Shown in pieces: positions 27,389 through 35,339 of a stretch of 64,000 nt of DNA (its first letter is position 1; every line of letters starts with the position of its first letter). The DNA is from Arenibacter hampyeongensis (GTDB lineage Bacteria; Bacteroidota; Bacteroidia; Flavobacteriales; Flavobacteriaceae), in contig NZ_PIOB01000012.1 of assembly GCF_002909255.1 (NCBI RefSeq), positions 1 to 64,000 of the forward strand, in the 5' to 3' direction. Under the pieces are notes generated by a model, which made no database searches, was not told the DNA's origin, and saw nothing but the letters and a program-made list of their open reading frames with translations. The translations under genes were made by a program, and so were the position numbers.

Positions 27389-28213
27389 ATGAGAATTTTA
27401 ATTCCAACAGATTTTTCAGAATTATCAAATGTGGCAATCAAGTATGCCGTAGCTATTAGTAAGGACGTGGATATAAAGCTTATATTACTTCACGTAATAG
27501 ATACGAATACACCTTCAATGGCTAGAATTGGTTCCCAAAAACTTCATGAGGCCATAAAAACTAGTTCCGAAAGATCAATGAAAGAACTTATATCGTCCAT
27601 CAAAAAAGATAATAGCCATAATATTGATATAAGTTATGAAATTACCTCTGGCACTTCCATTGAAAAATATGTCGAAATATTCGCTTTAAAAAATAATATC
27701 GATATGATTTGTATTGGAACCAAAGGTGCCTCCGGCTTGAAAAAAATTATCTTCGGAAGTAATGCCGCCGGTATTATACAAAACAGTAGCATACCTGTCC
27801 TGACCATTCCTGAATTTGCACGCTATAGAGGTATCAACAATATTGTATATTCAAGTGACTTATACAATCTTGATAAAGAGATTGATTTAATTATCCCATT
27901 TGCAAGATTAATGGATTCATGGATTCAAATTCTTCATATAGACAAGGACAATGAACGCTTTGAAGGAGATATACAAACTAAAGAAGAGAGTTTGAGAAAG
28001 GATTTTTCTTATCAAAAAATAAATTTAATTGAACTAAAAAGTAGCTCTGTTATACAAGGAATCAACAATTTTGTTGCCGACATTGACGCAGATATGGTGA
28101 TTATGTTCACCCATCACACCAACTTTTTAGAAAAGGTATTTCAAAAGAGCGTTACCCAAAATACAGCATTTCAAACAAAAATACCGCTTTTTACGTTTCA
28201 AAAGGAGTCATGA
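27389..28213 (+). CDS. universal stress protein (two UspA domains)
   Basis: A 274-residue cytoplasmic protein. Domain 1 (1-145) has the ILIPTDFSELSNVAIKYA start and the ATP-binding loop IGTKGASGLKKIIFGSNAA; domain 2 (about 150-274) is diverged (IVYSSDLYNLDKEIDLI) and lacks the clear glycine loop. Usp proteins respond to stress by nucleotide binding. It is a single gene with an inverted repeat upstream. Confidence 0.85.
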   Translation: MRILIPTDFSELSNVAIKYAVAISKDVDIKLILLHVIDTNTPSMARIGSQKLHEAIKTSSERSMKELISSIKKDNSHNIDISYEITSGTSIEKYVEIFALKNNIDMICIGTKGASGLKKIIFGSNAAGIIQNSSIPVLTIPEFARYRGINNIVYSSDLYNLDKEIDLIIPFARLMDSWIQILHIDKDNERFEGDIQTKEESLRKDFSYQKINLIELKSSSVIQGINNFVADIDADMVIMFTHHTNFLEKVFQKSVTQNTAFQTKIPLFTFQKES

Positions 28214-28231
28214 ATCCTGAAAAATACTAGG

Positions 28232-28378
28232 TAACCCGGTGCCCTTTATAATTATCGTTTTTGGTTTATTTTCACATTTAAATTCCAGTAAAAAGTATCA
28301 ACTCGCTACTGGACAATAATGTCTACCAGCGAGAGTAGGATGGGGGTACTAGCATCGCTGTCGGGTTATGTAATATTT
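28232..28378. ncRNA. structured, GC-richer intergenic segment
   Basis: Arms TAACCCG (28232-28238) and CGGGTTA (28372-28378) are perfect complements 7 bases long, enclosing a second hairpin (CTCGCT 28302-28307 with AGCGAG 28328-28333). It is notably more GC-rich than its flanks and lies between plus-strand genes. It could be a small RNA, a decayed repeat or a terminator complex; I cannot identify a family. Confidence 0.25.
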
Positions 28379-28470
28379 GGTATTACCTAAAATTTGTACG
28401 TTTGCTTTAATAGTACATCGGAATACACATTATTATGCTTTTATAGTTTGTACGGACGACTGGAGTGTTT

Positions 28471-29148
28471 ATGGGGAAGAAAGAAAATGGAACTAAAAAA
28501 ATAAAGAAACCTTGGCCAACCAAAGAAGCCATGGCACAGGTTTATGAAAAGAAACTTTGGGGTGGCGGCAAATCTGCTTTTTATTCAGGTGAAGGATCAC
28601 ATCATCCTGAGATAGTAAATCCATATTTAGATGTTTTAACATCATTTTTCACCTCTTTTAAAAGTCCACTGGTGGTGTGTGATTTAGGATGTGGGGATTT
28701 TAATGTCGGAAAGGAATTGGTAAAGTATACCAAAAAGTACATTGCTGTTGATATAGTACCAGATCTAATAACCTACAATAAAGGAAAATTTAAAGAAGAA
28801 AATTTGGAATTCCGTTGTTCTGATATCGCTGTAGATGTTTTGCCTTCTGCAGATTGCGCTATTTTAAGACAGGTACTACAACATTTATCGAATGTAGAAG
28901 TACAAAGCATAGTGCGTAAGTTAACAAATTTTAAATATGTTATTATAACAGAACATTTGCCGAAAGAAGATTTTGTGCCAAATAAGGAGATTATTTCAGG
29001 GCAAGGAATTAGACTTAAAAAACAAAGTGGTTTAAACGTACTGGCACCACCATTTAATTTAAGGGCAAAGGAGGAAAAGCAATTGTTGTCCGTTAATTTT
29101 GGCAATGGAAAAGGAGTCGTAGTAACCACTCTTTATACAATTTTCTAA
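28471..29148 (+). CDS. class I SAM-dependent methyltransferase
   Basis: Start at ATG 28471, with GGAG five bases upstream; an upstream GTG in the same frame is less likely. The protein of about 225 residues has motif I VVCDLGCGDFNVGKEL and the acidic residue in YIAVDIVPD, then SDIAVDVLPSADCAIL and an LRQVLQHLSN motif. The N-terminal 35 residues are basic. Substrate unknown, small-molecule type suspected. Confidence 0.8.
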   Translation: MGKKENGTKKIKKPWPTKEAMAQVYEKKLWGGGKSAFYSGEGSHHPEIVNPYLDVLTSFFTSFKSPLVVCDLGCGDFNVGKELVKYTKKYIAVDIVPDLITYNKGKFKEENLEFRCSDIAVDVLPSADCAILRQVLQHLSNVEVQSIVRKLTNFKYVIITEHLPKEDFVPNKEIISGQGIRLKKQSGLNVLAPPFNLRAKEEKQLLSVNFGNGKGVVVTTLYTIF

Positions 29149-29209
29149 ACCATTCCCCTTTGTGTTGTTTTTGTTGTATACAAAGTTGGCAACTCGCTTT
29201 TTTTTGAAA

Positions 29210-30181
29210 TTAGAGGTTCTCAATTAATTTAAAAACTCTAATTTTCGCGTCTTGTTTAGCTTTATAATCCCCTTCATTTGTCCCCCCATATTCAAAACTA
29301 TATTGTTTATCGTTAATAATCATTTTTCCAGTTCTTTCGGCTATTTGTGATTCTGGATTACTGGAGATTAGATGTCCGGCCTTATCATATTTTATATTTT
29401 CAAAATTAAATTTGAAGTTGTTCTTTTCCAAACGCTTTTCTAGAATATCTGCCATTTGGGCCGAGGGCCAAACCAGATCCTGCATTCCGGAAATAAGTAA
29501 AATGGGCCCATTTATTCTCTCGACCTTTATGGTAGCTTCAAGAGTATGTTCCACTTTGTTTAAACCATTTTTCCAATATTCCAAGGTGTTAATTCTAGAA
29601 GATTCGTTCCCCGATATTTTATCCATTGGAACATAATTTATATCGCTCCCTTTATATGTCCAGCTTGGTTTTATCTTGTCCGAGTTATATGGCAAAACTG
29701 TATTTGACCATGAAACGGAACTTGGTGCATACGCCACAACACCGCTAACCAGTTCTGGCAAGTTCGCTGCAATTACCAAAGCTAATTCCGCATTTCTTGA
29801 AGCACCCATAACAATAATCTTTTCAGGATTAACTTCGGGTTGCGCACCTAACCATTTTAAAGCTGTCTCAAAATATTCCAGAGGTATTTCTTCGGGTAAA
29901 GTAGGCAATCCTTCATGTCCTGAATAAGGTAATGACAGTCCAACAAATCCTTTAAGAACCATCTCCTCTCCCCAATAGTTTCCCCACTGCCCCCCTCCAA
30001 TTAAAACTACAGCGGTACTATTTGTTGTGCTCTTATTGGCATAGTATCTTGCCTGAAATCCTTTTTCATTTATGCTTATTGGTTTAAACCCATCGAATAA
30101 TATGTGATCGGCAACCAAATACCCTACGATCAAAATTATGGTCACGGTAATTCCAATGATTATTTTTCTATTTTTCTTCAT
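29210..30181 (-). CDS. alpha/beta hydrolase with BAAT C-terminal-type domain
   Basis: Start placed at 30181 (Met, then KKNRKIIIGITVTIILIVGYLV, a membrane anchor) rather than 30214. The body is an alpha/beta hydrolase: nucleophile elbow IVMGASRNAELALVIA (Ser as nucleophile, atypical GxSxN), GPILLISGMQDLVWPS and KAGHLISSN with the His. This is like bile-acid/acyl-CoA thioesterase C-terminal domains. Probably a membrane-anchored esterase or thioesterase. It follows trmL by 51 bases, same strand. Confidence 0.75.
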   Translation of the reverse strand: MKKNRKIIIGITVTIILIVGYLVADHILFDGFKPISINEKGFQARYYANKSTTNSTAVVLIGGGQWGNYWGEEMVLKGFVGLSLPYSGHEGLPTLPEEIPLEYFETALKWLGAQPEVNPEKIIVMGASRNAELALVIAANLPELVSGVVAYAPSSVSWSNTVLPYNSDKIKPSWTYKGSDINYVPMDKISGNESSRINTLEYWKNGLNKVEHTLEATIKVERINGPILLISGMQDLVWPSAQMADILEKRLEKNNFKFNFENIKYDKAGHLISSNPESQIAERTGKMIINDKQYSFEYGGTNEGDYKAKQDAKIRVFKLIENL

Positions 30182-30232
30182 CTTTTGAGTTAGTGGTGTA
30201 CAATCCTTTGCCAAAGCTGTGTTTAAATCGAT

Positions 30233-30703
30233 TTAGGTTTTGTTGAAATGCGTTTTTATATTTCTAATACCTTCATATACCACTACGCTAACGGCATTGG
30301 CTAGGTTTAAACTGCGAATATGTTTACTGTAAATAGGGATATTATATACTAAATTGGAATTCTCTGTCACCATTTTTTCGGGTAAACCATTTGATTCCTT
30401 CCCAAATATCAGAAACATATCGTCTTTATAGTCAATGGAGCAGTAATCTTGTGTTCCATGGCTTGAAAAGTATACAAAATGTTCGCCTATATTTTTTGAG
30501 TAAAAGTCTTCAATGTTTTCATAAACGAAGACGGAAATATGTTTCCAGTAATCCAAGCCAGCTCTTTTTAATCTCTTGTCATTTAGTTCGAATCCAAATG
30601 GTTTTACAAGATGTAATTTTGATCCAGAAGCTAAACTTAGTCGACCAATATTTCCCGTATTCATAGGTATTTCTGGTTCAATTAATACAATATTAAATCC
30701 CAT
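30233..30703 (-). CDS. trmL: tRNA (cytidine(34)-2'-O)-methyltransferase
   Basis: This 156-residue SpoU/TrmD-superfamily protein matches TrmL in length and motifs: NIVLIEPEIPMNTGNIGRL at the start (SAM-binding knot), FGKESNGLPEKMV, and RSLNLANAVSVVVYEGIR at the C-terminal knot. TrmL 2'-O-methylates the wobble base of some tRNA-Leu. It is a housekeeping gene and marks the left chromosomal flank of the cassette array. Confidence 0.9.
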   Translation of the reverse strand: MGFNIVLIEPEIPMNTGNIGRLSLASGSKLHLVKPFGFELNDKRLKRAGLDYWKHISVFVYENIEDFYSKNIGEHFVYFSSHGTQDYCSIDYKDDMFLIFGKESNGLPEKMVTENSNLVYNIPIYSKHIRSLNLANAVSVVVYEGIRNIKTHFNKT

Positions 30704-30719
30704 TATTTATAGATAATGC

Positions 30720-30930
30720 TTTACAACGATTGGTGTAAGGTTGCGTGGTTTGAGCAACGAAATTAACAAAAATGGAACGATCCAGAGTTAAAATTGAAGG
30801 ATTTTCCTCCTAGACCGGTACCTGGCAACCCGCCCGAAGTCCGTTCAGTACACCAGTCCGCCCGCCCGAATAACAAAGTCGGGCAGGTACGGATTAGGGC
30901 AGGGACAGGTTACTTATGCACATTGTTTCC
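30720..30930 (-). repeat. attC-like site, VOC/HxlR cassette
   Basis: Left box TTACAACGATTGGTGTAAGG (30721 on) and right end TATGCACATTGTTTCC resemble the outer boxes of the array repeats, with AAC at the left and GTT at the right. The middle holds a CCTGGCAACCCGCCCG-rich insertion. It lies immediately 3' of the VOC gene at 30940 in the minus direction, as expected for a cassette end. It is the leftmost site I recognise. Confidence 0.55.
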
Positions 30931-30939
30931 CATTGGCTT

Positions 30940-31452
30940 TTATTTTGAATATGCACCTGAAGAATAGGTTAATTCATAACTATGGGTATATATTTCAAAG
31001 ACAATTCCGAAAGGGTCCTCAACATAGCACATTTTGAAAGGTTTGTCCTTTGGATAGTACTCCCTAATTGGCATTCTTTGCTTTCCTCCATATGATATAA
31101 TTTTATCAATTAGATCTTCAATATTTGGATCTTGTACGCAAAAATGGAAAAGACCAGTATTGAAAGGATTAAATTCAGGAGCTTCCTTTATTCCGTTTGG
31201 AAAGGAAAATAATTCAATTCCAATTCCGTCTGAGGTTGCTAAATGCGCAATTTCAAATTCATTCCAATCGTCTCCGAAAACGTCAATACACATTTGACCA
31301 ATAGCGGTTTCCTTTTCCTTTTTGACTTTGGATGGTTCCATGATTATGTACCATCCCATTACCTCAGAATAGAATTTTACAGCTTCATTTATATTCGGAA
31401 CTGTAATTCCAATATGTGAAAATGATTTTGGATAATTTTTAATGTCTGTCAT
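30940..31452 (-). CDS. VOC family protein (lactoylglutathione lyase-like)
   Basis: Start at 31452 (Met, then TDIKNYPKSFSHIGITV); the frame extension to 31473 adds no homology. The 170-residue protein has SHIGITVPNINEAVKFYSE, GLFHFCVQDPNIEDLIDKI and CYVEDPFGIVFEIYTHSYE, with the usual metal ligands (His near 13, His in LFHF, Glu in FEIY). It is divergent from the HxlR regulator at 31574, which probably controls it. Confidence 0.8.
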   Translation of the reverse strand: MTDIKNYPKSFSHIGITVPNINEAVKFYSEVMGWYIIMEPSKVKKEKETAIGQMCIDVFGDDWNEFEIAHLATSDGIGIELFSFPNGIKEAPEFNPFNTGLFHFCVQDPNIEDLIDKIISYGGKQRMPIREYYPKDKPFKMCYVEDPFGIVFEIYTHSYELTYSSGAYSK

Positions 31453-31573
31453 AAGTCTTGATTCAGAGTGCAAAAATAATTTATATTTGCCTAAATAGCA
31501 ATAACTTACTAAAAAGTAGTATAGTTACCTAAACGAGTATAATATTGATTATCAATAATATAAATTTTAAATT

Positions 31574-31885
31574 TTGAAAAAAGAGAATAATTGCCCTTTA
31601 AATTATACGATGAATTTAATAGGTACAAAATGGAAACCTTTAATTTTATTCCATTTATTGGAAGGCGATTTGCGTTCAGGGATATTACAAAGGAAAATTC
31701 CTGGTATTTCAAATAAAATGTTTACCCAAACAGTCAGGGAATTGGAAAAAGATGGGTTGATTACCCGAAAAGTTTTTCCTGTAGTTCCACCTAGGGTTGA
31801 ATACAAATTAAGCAATAGGGGGCAATCATTGGAGAAGATTTTAAGGAGTTTGGATGCCTGGGGTACAAATGATTGTCAAAACTGA
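31574..31885 (+). CDS. HxlR family transcriptional regulator
   Basis: A 103-residue DNA-binding protein. The frame begins at TTG (31574); the family core NCPLNYTMNLIGTKWKPLILFHLL is already present a few residues later, so TTG is plausible and the later ATG (31610) would cut the core. It ends in a wing region SGILQRKIPGISNKMFTQTVRELEKDGLI. It is the only plus-strand gene among the array genes. Regulation of the VOC gene, across the 121-base divergent gap, is inferred. Confidence 0.8.
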   Translation: MKKENNCPLNYTMNLIGTKWKPLILFHLLEGDLRSGILQRKIPGISNKMFTQTVRELEKDGLITRKVFPVVPPRVEYKLSNRGQSLEKILRSLDAWGTNDCQN

Positions 31886-31913
31886 TCAAATTGGTTTTTT
31901 TCAAACTTGTTGG

Positions 31914-32012
31914 TAAGGTTTTGGCTATGACTGTTTGCGGTATGAAATCCGATAGGATTTCGGACCGTCCAATAAACATACTAAATACAGGACTATAAAC
32001 TATGCTGGCGGT
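31914..32012 (-). repeat. attC-like site, TraB cassette (degenerate)
   Basis: Left part AAGGTTTTGGCTATGACTG and right part ACTATGCTGGCGGTAG resemble the outer arms of the other sites; an apical hairpin GAAATCC/GGATTTC (about 31944-31961) is present. The AAC/GTT boxes are eroded. It sits 3' of the TraB gene in the cassette direction. Confidence 0.45.
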
Positions 32013-32017
32013 AGTTT

Positions 32018-32899
32018 TTAATTAACTTCTAGTGGAGTAATGATATATCCAAGCTCCTTTAATTGGTTTATTAATCCGCATTCATACATTAAATGACTTA
32101 ATCCAACTGCAATAAAGCAGTTATTCGATTCAAGCTTTTCTCTAATACTGCCCATCCATTTATTGTTTCTGTCGGTTAGCACAAGAGAATTTCTGCAGGG
32201 CTCATTGTTTTTAAAGTCTATTTCCATATTCGAATACCAATCAGTTTCTTCACAGTAATTTGAATTTTCCGCACTAATTTTATCAATAATATTGGCAAGT
32301 CTCCTTTTATGGCTCTTTCGAGGCATTCCCGCAACATCTTTATTAATTAGGACTATTTGTTCTTCAGTGGTTTCCAGCCCATAGAGTTCTATATTTCGTT
32401 CAATTGCGATAGAACCTATATAATCATCTAGAGAAAGAGAGGTATCGTTATCATTTTTGTTTAAACATACCTGTTGCTTGAAATGTCTGTTAAGAAAAAC
32501 ATACATCTCGGTTGGTGTCATCTTATTATAATCAGTAGGACTTGTAGCGAAGAGGTTTTCAATGAAAGTCAAATCTTTTATACTTAAATATTTATTCCAC
32601 TGTGTTTTGCTTGTTCTGTGATTAATAATATCCTCAGCCAATTTACCTGGAATGTTCAGGTTTTCTTTTATTAATAAATCACAGGACTCCAAGGCTTGGT
32701 TTGCCTTTGTTAATGAGTCAAAAAATGATTTTCCAAATGCGTGGTGAGTACCAAAAATATATGATGTTTCATTGGAATCTTGGCTAGTTATTTTGAAAAG
32801 AATGGTGTTATCTCTTAGAGAATCTTTACCATTTTGGCCTAATATAATGGTTGAAGTCAATATTAAGAATAGTTGTGTGGTGATTCTTCTTACTGTCAT
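32018..32899 (-). CDS. TraB/GumN family protein
   Basis: A 293-residue secreted protein with a signal peptide (about 1-21, ending ILGQ). Family motifs: SYIFGTHHAFGKSF (GTHH), a TPTEMYVFLN helix, NIELYGLETTEEQ, and the C-terminal CFIAVGLSHLMYECGLINQL (GxxH). TraB/GumN proteins resemble erythromycin-esterase/ChaN folds and may be metal-dependent proteases. This is the last cassette gene of the clear minus-strand run. Confidence 0.75.
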   Translation of the reverse strand: MTVRRITTQLFLILTSTIILGQNGKDSLRDNTILFKITSQDSNETSYIFGTHHAFGKSFFDSLTKANQALESCDLLIKENLNIPGKLAEDIINHRTSKTQWNKYLSIKDLTFIENLFATSPTDYNKMTPTEMYVFLNRHFKQQVCLNKNDNDTSLSLDDYIGSIAIERNIELYGLETTEEQIVLINKDVAGMPRKSHKRRLANIIDKISAENSNYCEETDWYSNMEIDFKNNEPCRNSLVLTDRNNKWMGSIREKLESNNCFIAVGLSHLMYECGLINQLKELGYIITPLEVN

Positions 32900-32910
32900 A
32901 TTTCTATTTC

Positions 32911-32972
32911 CGCTAACATATGAATACCTTTAAAAAACAATAAAAACGATATAAGTAATGCTACACCATCGG
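32911..32972. repeat. direct repeat A, upstream of TraB
   Basis: About 60 bases around AACAATAAAAACGATAT are about 80% identical to 34373-34434 (repeat B, core AACAATAATAACGATAT), 1.46 kb to the right. The two copies flank the mobile mystery A/B cassette. Copy A is also the 5' leader of TraB and runs into the attC-like site at 32959. Confidence 0.6.
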
Positions 32973-33044
32973 TTGAGCTAAGTTTAGTTGTGGGCTTTTC
33001 CAATGGAAAATGTCCTAATGGAATTAATTATACACCATGTGGCC
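32959..33044 (-). repeat. attC-like site, mobile mystery A/B cassette
   Basis: Left CTACACCATCGGTTGAGC and right TTAATTATACACCATGTGG with a small apical hairpin TTTTCC/GGAAAA (33006-33030 region). The right arm matches the TTATACAC consensus of the array. The box sequence differs from AAC/GTT. The stop codon of the Fic gene lies at its right edge (33045-33047). Confidence 0.5.
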
Positions 33045-33641
33045 TTAGTTTTTTGCAAATTTAATTAATGGTGCAACGTTCCCGTTGTCAGCTTCTCTTA
33101 AGGCGTTTATATACACTTTTCTTGTTTCGTTAGCTTTTACCATATTTGATTGATGCCACGAAAATATTTCATTCCCAAATATCGATTCCATAATTATGTC
33201 TGCCATCATCCTAGAATGTCTACCATTTCCATTTGGAAAACAATGAATAGATACTATTCGATGTTTGAATCTAATTGCTATTTCTTCAGCTGAAAAGGTT
33301 TTATGTTCTATCCAATATTTTGTGTCGTCCAATAAATTCTTTAATTCAAGCCCAATTTTTGTCCATGGAATTCCAATGTTTTTTTCTGTTGTTCTAAATT
33401 CACCTGCCCATTTCCATACATCACCATACATTCTTTTGTGTAGGTCTTTTATGAACTTTTCTGTTAGTATTTTTTCAGGTGTCAATTTTGAATGAATAGT
33501 CCATTCGACCGCTTTTTCAATGTTTAGTTGTTCAAATTCATCCAGTTCTTCTTGAGTGGTGATAGATTTTATTTTAATACCTTCCTTTTCTTCCTCGTCT
33601 AAAGGTGTTTGTCCATCATCATATTTTAATTCTAATCCCAT
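33045..33641 (-). CDS. Fic domain protein (mobile mystery protein B)
   Basis: A 198-residue protein of the Fic/DOC family with the catalytic loop HCFPNGNGRHSRMM (HxFxxGNGRxxR). Motifs DLHKRMYGDVWKWAGEFR and IPWTKIGLELKNLL are typical of mobile mystery protein B. Fic enzymes AMPylate or otherwise modify target proteins; as a pair with an HTH partner it resembles a toxin. It overlaps the HTH gene by 10 bases (33632-33641). Confidence 0.85.
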   Translation of the reverse strand: MGLELKYDDGQTPLDEEEKEGIKIKSITTQEELDEFEQLNIEKAVEWTIHSKLTPEKILTEKFIKDLHKRMYGDVWKWAGEFRTTEKNIGIPWTKIGLELKNLLDDTKYWIEHKTFSAEEIAIRFKHRIVSIHCFPNGNGRHSRMMADIIMESIFGNEIFSWHQSNMVKANETRKVYINALREADNGNVAPLIKFAKN

Positions 33642-34093
33642 AATGATTTTCTTAACTCTCTTTTTATTTCCATAGCAAGGTCTTTTATGGTTTTACTTAT
33701 CTTTTCATCTCCAATGCCTTGGTCCTCAAGTTTCATATTTTGATGGGTCCTCAATACAATCTTTTGGGCCAGTTTTTCGGCTTTTGTACTTATTAAATTT
33801 TCAATAGACCCATTATTTGGAACAAATCCATATACAAATTTCATATCCAGAGCTTGACCTACATCTCTTAATTTGTTAATGGTTATTTGGCCTAAAGCCT
33901 CTCGTTCTTCTATCTTTTGTATGGCTCCTTTAGTCATTTTAAGTTTGGTACCTAACTGGTCCCGAGTCATATTAAGTGTGGTCCGGATAGTGTTTATCCA
34001 TCCTTTTGTTGGAACCTGTACCATTGCTGAATCTTTAAATTTCTCTAATTTTTGGTCCAGTTGTTCAATTAGAAGTTGTTTTTTGTTTCTCAT
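33632..34093 (-). CDS. HTH protein (mobile mystery protein A)
   Basis: A 153-residue protein with a Cro/C1-type helix-turn-helix (about 32-80): WINTIRTTLNMTRDQLGTKL then TKGAIQKIEEREALGQITI. The family is called mobile mystery protein A because it is spread on mobile elements with the Fic partner. It is probably an antitoxin-like repressor of the pair. It is first in the two-gene operon and has palindromes upstream. Confidence 0.85.
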   Translation of the reverse strand: MRNKKQLLIEQLDQKLEKFKDSAMVQVPTKGWINTIRTTLNMTRDQLGTKLKMTKGAIQKIEEREALGQITINKLRDVGQALDMKFVYGFVPNNGSIENLISTKAEKLAQKIVLRTHQNMKLEDQGIGDEKISKTIKDLAMEIKRELRKSLWD

Positions 34094-34108
34094 AATCTTT
34101 TATAAAAC

Positions 34109-34155
34109 ATACATATGTATATAATAATATTAACAAAAGTATACAAATATGTATA
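34109..34155. promoter_or_regulatory. paired AT-rich palindromes, candidate operator
   Basis: A perfect palindrome ATACATATGTAT (34109-34120) and a near palindrome TATACAAATATGTATA (34140-34155), 31 bases apart (about three helical turns), lie 16-62 bases upstream of the HTH gene start. They are likely sites for autoregulation by mobile mystery protein A (inference). Confidence 0.5.
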
Positions 34156-34372
34156 AAAAACAAAAATAAAAAGTACATATATATATTCTTATAATATTAA
34201 AAGTATATGGATAAGTATGCTTGCTAAAGTTGGTTTGTTAAAATCTAAGTCAATGTTTCGTATATACATCCGTTGAGGTTTTACAATGTCGGCTTTATTT
34301 ATTTCATACTCCTTGTTGCGATGACCGAGATACGAGGTGGTGCAATTAGGCTCGCCATAAGCGTCACGAGCT

Positions 34373-34434
34373 CAGGGAACATAGGAATATCTTTGAAAAA
34401 CAATAATAACGATATGGATAATGTTGCACGATCC
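34373..34434. repeat. direct repeat B upstream of the mobile mystery cassette
   Basis: Similar to 32911-32972 over about 60 bases (core AACAATAATAACGATAT then ATGTTGCACG). It suggests that the mobile mystery cassette was inserted between duplicated boundaries or that both cassettes share a common leader. Confidence 0.6.
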
Positions 34435-34560
34435 TTTAGTATCTGGCAAGTGGGGCAGTAGAAAGTACCAAACTTCCAGTTAAGTACAAACTTTGATACG
34501 AGATTAAATCCATGAATTTGGTACTATTTCGCCTATTTTTTATATGCATTGCTGGGTGCA
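34422..34560 (-). repeat. attC-like site, 34627 cassette
   Basis: Left TGTTGCACGATCC and right GCATTGCTGGGTGCA; an apical hairpin AGTACCAAA/TTTGGTACT (about 34467-34525) folds the element. The outer boxes TGCAC/GTGCA pair but lack AAC/GTT, so it is a weaker match. About 139 bases. Confidence 0.4.
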
Positions 34561-34626
34561 GTGTTTTTTGTTTTGAAATCATTTATTTATCCTCACAATT
34601 TTGGACAAAGCCAATCCTACTGTTTT

Positions 34627-35022
34627 CTAGTCTTTTAGTTTCTTATTTGCGCGAGAAGTGAAAAACAACCATTTGATAAATTTTAGAAAAAGCAAGAGTA
34701 TAGGATGAAACATTATAATCAAAAATATCATGGCAGACTCATTAGAACCAGGAATCTGCTGGACCTGAATTATTATTTGAATTAAAATGCCGGTAATAAT
34801 GAGATAAAGTATAGAATAACCCAAAATTGAAAAAAAATAACCCCACCCCGTATCAATAAACAAAACAAGTATAGAACTGAAGATAAGATAGCAACCAAAA
34901 ATAATACCTCCAATACTCCACAGATTTTCAGCTTGGTCTTTACCAAAAATCAAAAGCGACAAAACAGTAATGAGAAAAAATCCAATTGTCAGGTATAATG
35001 GGGTAGAATCGTATGAGAACAT
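34627..35022 (-). CDS. small membrane protein, hypothetical
   Basis: A 131-residue protein with four hydrophobic segments (about 8-27, 35-58, 60-82, 95-118) and a basic C-terminal end. No family recognised. It is the single gene of its cassette in the array, transcribed leftward. No function can be assigned. Confidence 0.55.
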   Translation of the reverse strand: MFSYDSTPLYLTIGFFLITVLSLLIFGKDQAENLWSIGGIIFGCYLIFSSILVLFIDTGWGYFFSILGYSILYLIITGILIQIIIQVQQIPGSNESAMIFLIIMFHPILLLFLKFIKWLFFTSRANKKLKD

Positions 35023-35082
35023 CTATTTCTTAAATTATATTTAAATCAAAATAAGTGTAATAGTGTGAAACGCATATTTCGT

Positions 35083-35332
35083 TGCACACAATGTGTTTGT
35101 GTATGATTGGTTGCGCCTGTCTGCCCAGGCAGGTGATAAAACACCCAATTTAGCAAATACAAACCGAACCTGCCAGCCGGCAGGCTGGTAGAAAATCTAT
35201 CCTGCCACGCTTTTGGGCGTGGGAGGATTTTCAGAAGTAGGCGATAACTAGTAACCCGCCAGAACATACTGTTAGGTACACCCGCCCTTACCAATTTGGA
35301 TGGGGGCGGGTTCATTAGACATGTTGTTGGCA
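35083..35332 (-). repeat. attC-like site, long, SnoaL-fragment cassette
   Basis: Left CACACAATGTGTTTGTGTAT and right ACATGTTGTTGGCAGC; the middle contains CCTGCCAGCCGGCAGGCTGG (35168-35187) and CACGCTTTTGGGCGTGG. That middle is shared with the site at 43987-44160. The repeat is about 250 bp, the longest single site after X2. The stop codon of the gene lies 8 bases from the right end. Confidence 0.6.
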
Positions 35333-35339
35333 GCAGTTT

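Larger units (their letters stand above)
34094..34626. other. long leader of the mobile mystery operon plus attC-like site
   Basis: A 533-base gap. The right half is the attC-like site at 34422-34560 and repeat B. The left half (34094-34270) is very AT-rich with palindromic ATACATATGTAT-type sites. The middle (34270-34370) has no gene I can support; a plus-strand frame of 62 residues lacks homology and a ribosome site. Confidence 0.45.

Noticed and set aside
29149-29209. Further array repeat left of trmL
   Set aside because: The GTTGTATACAAAGTTGGCAAC segment has the boxes in the wrong order and no fold like the others.
34273-34461. Plus-strand ORF of 62 residues
   Set aside because: It runs through repeat B and into an attC-like site; composition reflects the repeats rather than a protein.
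35046-35315. Minus-strand ORF of 89 residues
   Set aside because: It lies almost entirely inside the long attC-like site and its palindromic insert.
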